A DNA stretch of 64,000 nucleotides from Neonectria sp. B-13 (Eukaryota > Ascomycota > Sordariomycetes > Hypocreales > Nectriaceae): contig NOKP01000031.1 in assembly GCA_002682825.1 (NCBI GenBank), forward strand, positions 186,001-250,000, read 5' to 3'. Numbering within the stretch: the first letter of the stretch is position 1; every line of letters starts with the position of its first letter. Position numbers and translations under genes: made by a program. Shown here piece by piece: positions 1-11,200 of this stretch. The notes under the pieces were generated by a model that worked only from the letters and a program-made list of their open reading frames with translations, was not told where the DNA came from and made no database searches.

Positions 1-548
1 CAGGGAGACGAGTCAGATGACGAGTCCAACTGCCAGGCAATTACGGGCCTGGGAGTCCTTCAAATATGATCCATGCCAGAAATGTCATTATTCTGTCAAG
101 TTTTGTCGGCATACCGCAGATTACAGCTTCGATTAACAGCAACACAGCCGACGACATAGGCTTACCACCCCCTTTTCCTAGGCATTTATTTCATCCCACT
201 GAAGCAGAACCGGCAGTTTCTCAAGAAGTTGTCTGAACCAGCGAGCAAGTTTGTGCTGCGTGGCTTAACTCGCCATTTGGGGAAGGAACGTATTTGGCCC
301 CCCTCGAAGTTCCTTCCTTCCTCGATGTCTAACAACCACAACACCCCTCGACGCTCCTTCCTTCCGCGATGTTCAACCACCACAGCACCCCTCAACGTTC
401 CTTCCTTTCTACGATCTCTAAATCCCACAAGCCTTAGGTATGTCTGTCTTGATGCGCACCGTTTTTTTCCTTCTTTCTTTTTCTCCCCACGAGCATCCTT
501 GTTACTCGCGCCCGGTCGTGAGTATTCTGTGAGCGTATTGCTGGTATA
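1..548. other. Left-edge segment without a convincing gene
   Basis: Several short overlapping ORFs on both strands, none with recognisable protein character. The segment holds a three-copy tandem repeat (listed separately). Its right end, with a TAG at about 546-550, looks like the 3' splice site of the first detectable exon of the broken gene downstream, so part of it may be intron or 5' exon of that gene. Confidence 0.4.
302..432. repeat. 44-bp tandem repeat, about three copies
   Basis: Three consecutive units start at 302, 346 and 390. Each begins CCTC(G/A)A and carries a TTCCTTCCTT-like core followed by a CGAT and an ACCACA-like segment. The first two are close copies; the third has diverged, largely by C/T differences. 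The 44-bp period is not a multiple of three, so this is a DNA-level minisatellite rather than a protein repeat. Confidence 0.75.
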
Positions 549-557
549 GATAGCGTT

Positions 558-791
558 CTTGATCCGGAAGCAGTATTCAAGACTCCAGACCGGTTCTCCT
601 GTGAGTCCGGTACGTCGAAAGACACTGAAGCTCTTGATACTGTCAGAAGGTGACCTTCTTTGCCCTCCCCCCTTTCTCCCCTTCGTTCCGTGGAAGCGGT
701 TCAAGGTCCCACACTGGTCCTCTTGCGAGTCCAGTACTGAATTCTTGGCTTGTCAGGAAATCAAGGGATCTGAACTGTCAGAAGCGTTCCC
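558..791 (+). repeat. Diverged direct duplication of about 100 bp inside the broken gene
   Basis: The segment about 573-652 and the segment about 700-788 align. Translated in matching frames they read FKTPDRFSCESGTS and FKVPHWSSCESSTE, and both end near CTGTCAGAAG. Many differences are transitions. This is probably an old exon duplication in the decayed gene. Confidence 0.5.
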
Positions 792-1505
792 CTCTTCTCT
801 CTCTCTCTGTTCTGTCTAGACACGATGTCAGATTGTTTGTGATTTTACAGGCTTAACTTCGATTCGTTGTTGCTAACCGTATTCTCTAGACGCCTCCAAG
901 TCAATCAAGGATGCCTCTCCTGGCCCGTCCCGAGTTTCCAAGAAAATCATTGAACTCGACGATGACGAAGAGCTACTTACCCCTGCTCCCCCCACAAGGC
1001 GAAGAACCAGACGCAGACGCAACATAGTTCTTGACGAAGATGATGAAGACGACGAAGCCTTGCCTGCTCCCGTCCCCCTCTCCCCACCCAAGACAGACGT
1101 CAAGAAGCGCAGCCATAACGTCACTCTTGACGACGAGGATGCCTTGGTCCCAGAAGCACCTCCTTAGAAAAAGAGGACCCGCAAGCTCAGGGGTAAGTGA
1201 CTGTTACGGACTATTTTACTGCATGTTTGAGGATATTTGCTAACACTTGATGTAGATGACCCAACTGCCGCTCCTCCTCAATACCAGCCTCAGGGAGTTG
1301 CACAAACTGGCCCCGTTTCTGTCGGCCCCTCTGAGAAGAAAGTTACGGATGCTCTCAAGAATCTGCAAGTTGTCAAGCATGTGAGAGCGCCTGACGCTCC
1401 TCCACCACCGTCTTCCTTATTCAACGATGAAAACCCTTTCGCCTTTATTTACGATGACGACAGGCTGCCCATTGTTCCGAATCGGAACTACGTGGCTGAA
1501 GTCGT

Positions 1506-1984
1506 TGTATATAAGTTAAGAGGCCCCTCTATGAGGGAACCTAATGTGTAATGATTACTGTGTCATGCATCGATTTCTTTGTCTCGAGCCTAGTTGGTTT
1601 TAAAGTTCTTTATTAACCTTTGCATCTGACCCGAACCTATCTACCTTTTCCGTCCAGTCTAAGTTTTTCCTCAACCCTATTCCCAGCATATGATCCCACC
1701 CTTATTGGTCCTTTTCCCCCTGATTTCATGATGCCAGACTAGCTGGCTATCCGCACCAGCTCCATGCACCCTAGCAGCTCCTAGAACCATAGGACATATT
1801 CGTCTCTGGTTAATTTGTTAGTGATAGCTTTGTCCAAGTATAACCTAGCTTTCAATCTTCTAGTAAGCTTTTTGAGAAACTCCTTTTCCTCTATAATAAA
1901 GCTAATATTATTGACTTTAGTACCTTTATTGTTAAATATCTCTACTGTGATGATTCTACCGAAGCTGTGCCCGAAGTCAGCAAC
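1506..1984. mobile_element. AT-rich insertion, probably a RIP-degraded element fragment
   Basis: Base composition shifts sharply to AT at about 1500-1560 and returns near 1985. Coding text of the host gene stops before it and resumes after it. A reverse-strand open frame (2014-1781) has protein-like text (KGKEDVADFGHSFG and FIIEEKEFLKKLTRRLKARLY) but ends inside the segment; I could not assign it to a transposon family. The right border TTTCCTTTGCAG also resembles a 3' splice site, so part of this could be an intron enlarged by insertion. No clear terminal repeats or target-site duplication were seen. Confidence 0.4.
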
Positions 1985-4006
1985 ATCCTCTTTTCCTTTG
2001 CAGGTCGAAAACACGAAGGACCCCAGGCAGACGGAACCTGGCCGTCAGTCGTCAGACCAGACTTGCCCCATGTCGACGCGAATCAGAGAGCCGCACTACA
2101 AAGAGCCGAGCGTCTTCTGCGCTTCGCCAGTCTTGTGTGGAGCCGACGGAGCCCTCTGTTAAGCAAGACCGCTGCCAAATCTGTCCTTGAAAGCGTGAAG
2201 GCAAGTTTCATGACAGAGCAACAAAGATGGGACAGCATGTACGACGGAAAGCCTTTTTGCGCCACCAACATCACGATAAACGGAAGGAGAATCAAAGCCA
2301 CACGATCTGTCAACGAAAACATGTCTGGTAACATGCCCGCAATGTCCCTCTTATCTTGGGACTATGCATGGGCAATGCCCATCTTCGCTGTCGGCGAATC
2401 CACCTGGTTGGCGACGAACGACTTGGCCAGTACGTGGATAGCAATGGCCAGAGCAGTTGATGATGTCAACGAGAGGATTTACGCTGGCGAAGAATCCCCA
2501 TCTCACTGCCACTGTCGTCCAGAGTCATCCACAGAAGCAACGCATCCCTGTGCGAATTGCGGCGCCACGACGCCCTGTACTGTTCTTACAGTTGGTCCGT
2601 TTGGGTTGCGAGAATGTGTGTCCTGCCTCGAGAAGGGATTTCCGAGGAGAGGGTCTATCCCGGTTGTGTGGAAAGATGCTAGCAAATGTCTCAAAAGGGC
2701 CATTCGACATGAATGCAAAAAGATTGGGCAACTATTCGATTCCAGTGGTGTTTAGCAGGCAATCCGCGAAGGAGAAGAGCGATTCCAGAGCCTCCTCAGC
2801 AATGTCGGCACAAGCTTCACAAACGAGTTCTCTGGAAAGCCGCTGCAGCCACCAGCCCATGCTGTTCACCTGAGGATCAGTGTTGATGCTGTCTTTCCTT
2901 TTGGTACCGACTCATCAGGTCTAATGTTTGTTCATGCCCCTGACAATCTCGCAACCATCCCCGCCGCCCTGAATTATGGAAAACATATTCAGCTTCCCAT
3001 CACCCTGCAGAAAATCCCCCAGTACTTTCGGGCCTTTCAAAGACTGGAAGAGGGTGTGCGACGAAACGAGGCCGACGCTGTTAGACAGCTCGAGACGCTC
3101 CAGCAGTAATTGTTAAAAGATTGCCGTCGTTTCACGGACGTTCGCTTGAAGGCAGGATGGGTCATCAAGCAACGCTCAGGTGGTAGGATGGGCCAGGAAC
3201 AGCTTGCCTATCACCAGGAGGAGTGGATCTCAGGGAAGCTACACCCAGGGAGCCCGACGATGATCATCCGTGAATACACGAAGTCAATAGTGGCTAGAAA
3301 TCGATGGTCAGAGGCTGAAAAAGACCGCATCAGTGGCATTATCCGGGAGATCGAGCAATGGACAGGAGTCATGCTTCCACGGCAGAACGGGTGCCCTTAC
3401 TTTGCTCATGCCAGCACGATGCCATCGGATTGGAGCTGGGTTCGCTGCCAGGCTCTCATGACAGATCGGCACTTTCGGATGGCAACCTACTGCAATAGGT
3501 TCTCGTCAACAGAGGATACGCCCATCACAATCCTCCTGGAATGCATCTTTCAAGTCTGCATCAACACGATGTCCATCCACGAAGGGAAATACGCCGAGTT
3601 CTTAGGTCTGCCGCTCCACGTTGAGTTTTACAATCCGCTGACGTTCACTGTGGCACATCGGGTACATGGGTACCAGATGCTCACAGGATGGCCGACTGAT
3701 TCGAGACGCCTTGAGGACCGCATCGACGCGCGTAACAATATCCTCGTTGAAACCCGAACGAGTAACTACTTCAAGAGGGATTACCGCGAACAGTATTATA
3801 CTGACCTGAAGGCTCTCATGGCAGAGGTCCAGCTTCCCCTCCGTCTTGCCAACGAGGAGCTGAGTCTGTCGCCTTACAACCCTCAGCACGAGAGGGACAT
3901 GAGCGTTGTCAGCTACAAAGATGTTGATCTAGATGGGGACATGGCTGAGGACATGGATGAGGACATGTGGGATTCTGGGAAGGAAGATGATGTTGAGAGC
4001 GTGTAG

Positions 4007-4904
4007 GAAGTTGATGTAGACGGATACCTCAATGATGAATGAAATGAACCCCAAATATCATTAAACTTGATGTCCTAACTACTACTGATGCTGCTACTGC
4101 CACCCAACTCTCTCCTGTAGAAGAATCGCGGCTATTAGCTGCCGCGTACCTAGGGGTTTATTACAGCCATTTGGGCAGGGTCGCTACCGACGACCCTAAC
4201 AGGCTGCAATCAGGCTGCTCAGAGAGGGTTCACCTGATCAGTCGCGACCACCCGAAAAGTCTGCGCAAGCCCCCACGATGGAAACATTAAGCCCTGCGAT
4301 AGCTGCTTTTCTGCTCGCTATAATATGGGCAGAGGGGTCTGTTCATCGTCTCTTGCAGCTGCGGCTGCTGGTACTACTTGGGTTCCGCCCTTCTTCACAG
4401 AAATCTGCCCAAGAGGGTAGAGCAGAATCACCTAACCTACATCTCATCAGCAACAGCAACAGGGCCCCGAACCCCTTGGGAAGCGCCTCCCACCCTGACT
4501 ACGATGATAACCACATCTGCAGCTTCTAGCTGCCCCAACCATATCGGCGACCTGACAGGCCCTTCCAACCCACTGGCTCCTTGCCTAGCTGACCCTCTGG
4601 TCTCCGTGCCCTTGACCACAGCGGCCCTGCCAACTTTTCGCATGCGGCATGCGCTGGACTGTTCCACAAATGTTGACCTAAGCCCTCTTTCTTCCTCCAA
4701 ATGTCCAGGTTCCATTATCCCGCAGGCGTGGAACTCCCCTGAAACTTCGTGACTTGGTATATCCCCAACTCCAGGCACATCAACAATGCCTTCCCGCGGC
4801 AAAACCCACATCCAGTTGCCAGAATATTGACCGGCTCCCCTTTCGCTAGACGGCGCAAAGTGCGCCTTTGAAACAGAACTTCCCTATAGCTTAGGATCAA
4901 CTAA
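4007..4904. other. Gene-free stretch with short overlapping ORFs
   Basis: Follows the stop of the broken gene. Open frames of 124 codons exist on both strands over 4378-4811, but neither resembles a known family and both overlap, so neither is called. Probably old repeat-derived DNA. Confidence 0.4.
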
Positions 4905-5335
4905 CATATGTCTAACTGCTATTCACATAGAACCTTTCCCTACTTCAGTCCTTCAAGTTCTCATTGAAGTATTTAGTACTACTATTAAGCTCTACACCAA
5001 AGGCTATCCAACCTAAGCTTATGCCTTAGGCTTTATTACTAACCTCTATGTCTACCTATTCCTTAGGGTATTATTTCTACCTTAAGGGAAAGGTATAAGT
5101 AAAATGCTTAAGTACTATTTATTTTTAAGGCTAGTATATTTAGTAAGTAAGTTATTATATAGTCCTTAGTAAATTCTAACTTTTATAGCTATTATCCTAC
5201 TATTAAGATATACTAATACCTTTATAATATTTAATAAGTATTTATTCTAGTACTTTAATCTTATATTTAGTTTATAATATATTACTAATTCTACTTACTA
5301 AAAATGGCCTATTAGTATTAGTACATTTGCATGCC
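4905..5335. other. AT-rich, TA-dinucleotide-rich island (RIP-like)
   Basis: This block is strongly AT-rich (long runs of TAGTA, TATTA and TTAAG) in an otherwise GC-rich window, with no open frames of note. High TpA and loss of CpA/TpG is what RIP leaves in repeats of filamentous ascomycetes. The original element cannot be recognised. Confidence 0.65.
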
Positions 5336-5519
5336 TACATTCAACCAAGTAAAAGGGCTTCTTACATATTTAAAGTTTAGAATGGATGGAGGCTAAATAG
5401 TGCGCCTGAGTCCCTGATCATTCGCTTTACCTCACACAACTGAAATCAACACTGCTATCCTGAGGGAAAACCCCCCGGTCATCTCGGAATCCGCATATCT
5501 TTCCCCCGCGACCTAGACG

Positions 5520-5820
5520 CTACCGATTCTGCCTGGCACTGCTCTATGGATGGAATCACCACCAGCCACACGAAGTCTCGCCATCGTATCCAAGTTTCCC
5601 ATAGAGGAAACCGCCATCAACTACAAGGCTCTTACTGATGCCGACTTTGACCACCCCACTCCTCTTCTCTCATCAGAAGCCGAGAAGGTCCCCGACTACT
5701 GCATGCGACTTCAAACTGCCACCTCTCCGCCTTCCTCCGCATCACCATGGCCGATATCGTGGCACTGAGCCTGGCGCACCGGTCGGCTCTATTTCCCATC
5801 CTACCGATTCTGCCTGGCAC
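5520..5820 (+). repeat. 20-bp exact direct repeat, copies 281 bp apart
   Basis: CTACCGATTCTGCCTGGCAC occurs at 5520-5539 and again at 5801-5820; similarity continues weakly on the right (TGCTCT against AGCTCC). The sequence between contains a 72-codon ORF at 5550-5768. The pair could be a trace of a local duplication or of a small insertion. Confidence 0.7.
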
Positions 5821-5924
5821 AGCTCCAGCTTAGGCACTGGCAAGGCCATCTGCGGAGTTGACAATACTCTCTCGCCTGCCTTGCTATAGTATGTAGAGCA
5901 CGTAGTATTGCTCCTCCATGTCAC

Positions 5925-6245
5925 TTGAGAACTCTTTTCCCCACCATCACGGGTCCCTCCATTTCGACATCTTCTCGCCCGGCAGTGGAGGAGCGCGTTG
6001 CCATGTCTCAACCAACGACAGACAACGTGGCCCCAGGTCAGACCAAGGCCGAAGCAGGCGAGGGCATATTCGATATGGTGGGCAAGATCGAGACGTCCCC
6101 ATCGGTCCCCTTCGAGTATGCCCAGAGCTGCGAAATCAGCCTCTCGTGGTTCCAAGTCGGCCGGGACCTTGAAGCCTTCATCCGGGAGAGGTACCTGGCA
6201 TCACCCACGGGTACAAAGAAATGCACAGCTCTGGCCGAGTGGTGA
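5925..6245 (+). CDS. Short ORF of 106 codons, possible gene remnant
   Basis: The frame reads continuously from ATG 5925 (alternative ATG 6003, MSQPTTDN) to TGA 6245. Its second half (GIFDMVGKIETSPSVPFEYA, then SWFQVGRDLEAFIRERYL) has the composition of real protein, but no family was recognised and no partner exon was found. It lies between relic DNA on both sides, so a remnant of a larger gene is as likely as a small functional gene. Confidence 0.22.
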   Translation: MRTLFPTITGPSISTSSRPAVEERVAMSQPTTDNVAPGQTKAEAGEGIFDMVGKIETSPSVPFEYAQSCEISLSWFQVGRDLEAFIRERYLASPTGTKKCTALAEW

Positions 6246-6901
6246 CCATCAAGGTCGAGCGGGAGGCGAAGGGTTCTGCGCCAGGGGCTTCAGCCTCGTA
6301 ATGGGAGAGGGAAAGGGAGAAGGAAAGGGAAGGGAATTTTGGTTGCAAAGAGGTTGTTATAGCATGTAATGGAATATGTTTTGGGATGTGCCTGCTGTGC
6401 CAAACGTGCCTACCGTGAAAACCACCAATAATTCGTACTTAGCAACAAACGAGGGTATCAACTTAATGTTCTACAATGGAACCAAATATTCCAAAACTCC
6501 GACGTTAGAGCCTCCTCTCCCCAAGTCCCCTTGTCTACTTTTAGTCTTTAGTTTTGACGGAGGGCACACTCTACGATTTTTACCTACCCGAGAATCCCGA
6601 AAACCACAAGCGAAAGGAACGCGACTTGACACAACCCAGGACTGACGCCATTTCCATATGGCAAGTCAAAACTGCCGTAAAGGACGCTGCGATGGGGTAT
6701 ATCAACTGCGGATACGTCGCAAACCGAAGGTCGCGAAGGCATTATAGATCACTCATTCTGCGACACACCTCATCCTAGCATCAGATTTACTCGTCTATTC
6801 AACGCGTGCAACATGACTTTAGCTAGATGTCTTGCGCCGCTCGACTCGCCTATTGAGATTCACAGAGAATAGTAAACTCACGCGATAACCTCACCCCCTT
6901 T
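6246..6901. other. Stretch with no supported gene
   Basis: Contains overlapping ORFs of 89 and 74 codons (6376-6645, 6554-6778) with no recognisable domain. A purine-rich run (GGGAGAGGGAAAGGGAGAAGG-like) lies at about 6303-6340. Nothing else could be supported. Confidence 0.35.
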
Positions 6902-7338
6902 CTAGTCATATCCCGCGAACTCGTCCAAAACCGCGCGAATATCTGCTTCTAATGCCAGCTGGCCCTAAACAAAGGGTAGCTCCACAACCGCCCTCAGCTG
7001 GCCCTGAACAGTCTTCCAGAGAACCATAGCATTTACCTCATCCATGGACCTCTTCACTGTCCACAAAAACTTAATCATACTGCCGGCCTCCGGATCTCAT
7101 GTTGTACCTCAATCCTGACCTGCCGCCTTGTTTCCCATGCCTTCAATGTAGTCAATCTAGTCACACAATCCTCGTTTACTCGCCTCAGCTGTTCCTAGAC
7201 ATGAGGAGGGAGGTCCTAGTCTAGCATAAATGACTGCATGTGAAGCCGCACAGATTCAGGCGTCTCATTCCCGTCCGGGGCTTCCCACTCATATCGCCAC
7301 TGTAGCCACATCCTTGAACACTGGCCCCACGACTTCAG
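6902..7338 (-). pseudogene. Decayed coding relic with CAG-to-TAG stops and a frameshift
   Basis: Read on the minus strand from 7338, the text is protein-like: WGQCSRMWLQWRYEWEAPDG, then PESVRLHMQSFMLD, stop, DLPPHV, stop, EQLRRVNEDCVTRL and WETRRQVRIEVQHEIRRPAV. After a one-base shift near 7077 it continues as MIKFLWTVKRSMDEVNAMV and WKTVQGQLRAVVELPFV, stop, GQLALEADIRAVLDEFAGYD, ending at TAG 6904-6902. All three internal stops are TAG where CAG would restore Gln, as RIP would give. Family unknown; a transposon-encoded or repeated-gene product is likely because RIP acts on repeats. Confidence 0.55.
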
Positions 7339-7536
7339 CCTCCCTGCTCAGGGCCACCTATGGGTATTTCTCATTTAGTCTCTAGTATGTCTTGTTTAGA
7401 GTGAGATCAACTAGGTGTGGTTGGCGGATTCTATATGGCCAGGAACGTGGAGGGGACACCTCACATAGCGTTTGCATGCCCATAGCGGCTCTGAGGGCCC
7501 AGACGCACAGCCTAACCTGAGAAGCTTATTACATAA

Positions 7537-7616
7537 GGGCTAATAGTTGAGGGTTAAGGAGTGAGGGTAGGAGGGTGAGGGCTAAAGAGTGAGGATTAAG
7601 GAGTGAGGATTGAGGC
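7537..7616. repeat. Degenerate G-rich minisatellite
   Basis: Irregular repeats of GTGAGG and ATTAAGGA or GGTTAAGGA units of roughly 15-17 bp. The G-rich strand is superficially telomere-like but has no true TTAGGG array. Confidence 0.5.
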
Positions 7617-7620
7617 ATAA

Positions 7621-8228
7621 TATGAGATGATAATGTCGATTATCACTATTCGATGCTAGACTCTGTCAACGTCGCTAGTACCGACTTTCCGTCAGTTTCA
7701 GGGTCTAATGATGTGCGTCATGACAAAAATAATCAATCATATGGTAGTATATGGCTTCCCTTTATTGTTAGTCTTTTTCTTCATTTCTCTTTTTATTCTT
7801 TTCTTTTCTTTCTCTTGGTATTTTCTTATTTTTCAACTCTCTTTCTAGCCTAACGAATGCGATTTAATATGATAATATTATACCGTCAAGTTAATTCTTC
7901 TTCCTCCACATGTTGCTGGTGGTGAAAGGTTGATTTTACTTATAAGGGTGGCTTGGTTTGCCATTGGGAGAACATCAAGGTTGTCGGTTCATGAACCTTC
8001 TCGCAAGCCTCGGGACAAACTTTTCCAGAGGTCTCTATATTGTTGACGCCGCCTTTCTGCAGCGCTTCGAAATAACCCCGTCTTGGCTTCCCAATGTATA
8101 TGCTCCCTAAAGCGCCAAACACTCGCAAGCCAAACCTAAGTATCAGTGACAAACTCCTTGCTATATGCTTTGCCCAAAATGGCCGTTCGTCATAAACCAT
8201 CGCTTAATCATAGACCTCCCCCCTATCC
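7621..8228. other. Stretch downstream of the membrane-protein gene
   Basis: T-rich tract at about 7757-7848. A minus-strand ORF of 86 codons (8200-7940) lies just past the stop codon of the neighbouring minus-strand gene; it has no recognised domain and may be 3' untranslated sequence. Confidence 0.35.
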
Positions 8229-11200
8229 CTATAGCCAACCCCGGCTGTTACTCAGGCGCTTGTAGCTGCTATCCCTGGGCCCATACTCACGACCCGTACA
8301 CACAGTCTCGGTTGTGAACTGCTCACTCGACACTCCTCCGTTCGCCTCCTCGAAGAAATAATGATTTGCGCTATGCGCATAGGCCACCCGCCACGGGACC
8401 TTGAGATGCGGCTTTCTCGGGCCTCCGCCGCAGCTACCATTGAGCTGCGTGCTGGGAGGGCTGTTGATGGCCAGGGCGAAGAGGTTCTGCTGCTCGGTAA
8501 AGTCTGTGACCAAGCCGGAGCGCAGGATGAAGTACAATAGACAGAACATGTTGATAGCGAAGACGATTACTAGAATTGCATAGAAAACGGACTGCCAGGT
8601 GTCGACATGGCCCGATGTGTACTGCTGGGTGACAAGGGAAGCGTTAAAGGTTGCCAGGTGCCCCGGCCCGCCGGTAACGACGTTGTTGGGGTCGTCGTAG
8701 TCCCAGTAGTGGCGGAAAGGCGTGTCGATGGAACCAATGACGACGATCGAGCTGGCGTAGACGGCGAGGGCCTCGGCTATGGACGGTAGGGACGTCGGGA
8801 GCTTGGGTTCCTGGAGTGCCAGCTGAGTGAGGATGCGAGCGTTGGAGGCGTTGCTGTTCATAGTGCCGGCGTTCATATCCATTGACAATCGCCACTGATC
8901 AGCTAGCCACTAAATGATAAGGGTCAGCACTATCATTCCTAGGTTAAGGGGCGTTGAGTTCATACCCTCCAGTCCAGCGAAGGCGCGGACCAGACTTGAT
9001 CGCCATCGAATGACCGCAAGTAGCTGTCTGGATCGCCGGGGTCTTCGCAATGGGCCTTCATGCTCGCACCCGCAGTTCCAGAGATGTTGAACTGGGTAGA
9101 GCAGTTAGGAGATGTCCAGGATCGCAGTTGGCAGATGGTGTAGTTGTTGAAGTTTGCTGTCTTGCCTAAAGTGTATATGGCGTCCGACCCTGTCACGGTT
9201 GCGTTGGTCAGAAGGTTGAAATCGTAAGGATACTACAAGGGACCTGTTAGCGAGTTTCACCCTGAACATAGACCGCATATTTGAGTGACTTACGAGCTGG
9301 AAGACAGGTGGCCGTCGCTCGTACTTGGGCCCCCATTTGAAGATGTCGTCGAGTTTGGTTCGGTTGAGGTAGTTCGGCTTGTTCTTCTTATCGACAGGCT
9401 GCGGTATGTCGCCCTCCCAGCCCTCCCACCCTTTAACCTGATCACTGACGCCAGTCTTGTTGTTACGCGCGTGGGGCCACTCGGTATATATAAGCGGTGC
9501 CAGCTCGTCCTCGTCCACGTTGGCGCAGAGGACATTAGTGGCCGGAGAAACCACGCCGGCTCTGACGGCATATTCGCCAACTCCAGAGAGATCATCGGGC
9601 TGGAGGATGCCGTTGATGGGCAACGTCGCAGCAGCGTACACGCCAGGGTGGGGCATGGCGAGGGTGACGTTGTTGATGATTCTGCCCGTCTTTTCGTACT
9701 GAGCTGTCACGTTGCTGTGCTCCGTCTCAATCCACTCCGAGTACATGGTCGTGTTGTCGTATAGTAGCATGGTACCGAAAGGCCGCTTAGTCAGGTCGTC
9801 TTTGATGATGGTGCCGTTGTCGCTGATGGTTGTCCACGTGGACATGAAGTTGAGGAGATTTCGATAGGATTGACCCTGTGAATCCATGAGTGTGAGTATA
9901 TGAGATAGAGGGCATGTAAACTTACTGAGAATTGCACATTGAGGCAGCTTTCGCTGGCAAATTGATCATCTTCCAAATCAAACAGATATGCGCAATCGGC
10001 CGCGACGTATTGCGTGTTGGAGTAGGAGGCGCGGACATAACCTGACAGCTCCTTGCTCTCCCACTTGCCGGACTTGAGCTTAGGTGAGACCATAGCATCG
10101 GAAGCAGTCGTGAAAAAGGCGGCTGCAAAGGTGGCCGTCAGGGACAGCATGCCGAGAAGGGTCATTGCCGAAGAGGGCAGCGTCTCAAAATGCGTTATAA
10201 TCGAGCCCGGTTGAAGCACCCATTCACGAAAGGCGATCTCGGCAAGGGAAATGCCCCTGGCCTTCCGAATCAAGGCTCTCCGGGTGAGGGCTTGGCCGAG
10301 GAAGGATACGAAGACGGTGACAAAAGACATCTCAATGGTCTTTGCAAGGAGAGCAGCCAGGGTAGTGGCTGTGGAGGGTAGGAGGCCGTGCTTGGATGAG
10401 ATTTGACGGCCCCATCTGGGTTGAAGGATAGCGGTGACGAGCCAGATGCCGCTGGCGATGGTAGAGTAGAGGGACAGGACGTAAATGGTGACGGAGAGCC
10501 AGCTGGAGCGTTTCTGGTGGATGTCTTGGCTGGACCAACAGTTGCTCGGTGGCTCACTGAACTTCTTATAAAAGGCGTCGTCGTCAAGGTCGTCTTCTGA
10601 TACTTCGCCCCTCGGGCCAGGACCGTCGAATCCCCGACCTAGAGAGCTGTAGCTCGTCGAATGCAATCCACGAGAGGCAGACTCGGAGGTTGGAATGTTT
10701 TTAAGGTTCACGGATCCATCATCGTAACCTTTCTGGAAGGTGCGACTGGACGAGGGTATCGAGGGAGTCCAGATAGCCTCTTGGCCGGGTTGAGACGGAG
10801 ACATGGCGCCAGGACGAGAGACGTCGGGACTTAGATACGTCGTCGGGGGATATCCTAAGGACGGATTGGGGGAAAGCCCCGTGGCGGGCGAGCCGACTGA
10901 CGAGGTGTTGTCGAGTAGAGCTTGATGAGAGCGCGGAGTGTCGGGAGGGCTGGTCTTGAAGGGGAAGCGGGCCGAACTGCGGATCACTGAGATACCTAGA
11001 CCGTCACCGGAGTTGGCCGCGATGGTGTTGCTGTTTGTGTCGTCGAAGTTGGATAGCTCGTGGCCGTCGTCGTCGGGCATGGACCGGTAACCGCTGTTCC
11101 TGCTGGGGCTGCGAAAGAGGCCCTGTGAGAAGGGATTGACTGAGGACGACGGACGTGGGGAAGGGTTTGCGCTATGGGGAGTCGCGGAAACGGCATCTCT

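Larger units (their letters stand above)
549..4006 (+). pseudogene. Broken multi-exon gene of unknown function, interrupted by three RIP-type stops and an AT-rich insertion
   Basis: I do not recognise the family. Exon-like blocks: about 549-650 (after an AG, reading VLDPEAVFKTPDRFSCESG), a diverged second copy of that block at about 705-820, 890-1192 (acidic and arginine-rich), a clean intron 1193-1255, 1256 to about 1505, then an AT-rich insertion, then 1985-4006. The last block reads in one frame with an internal CANC...CVSC segment that could bind metal, and an acidic C-terminus rich in DMDED. Three in-frame stops occur: TAG at 1165-1167, TAG at 2753-2755 and TAA at 3107-3109. Replacing each with CAG or CAA gives uninterrupted Q-containing text, so all fit C-to-T change in CpA. 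Coding character persists on both sides of each stop. Splitting into several small real genes is less likely. No start codon could be assigned. Confidence 0.6.

Noticed and set aside
7537..7616. Possible internal telomeric repeat
   Set aside because: G-rich and TTAAGG-containing, but there is no run of TTAGGG units; treated as a minisatellite.
9285..9764. 159-codon plus-strand ORF
   Set aside because: Antisense shadow of exon 2 of the membrane-glycoprotein gene.
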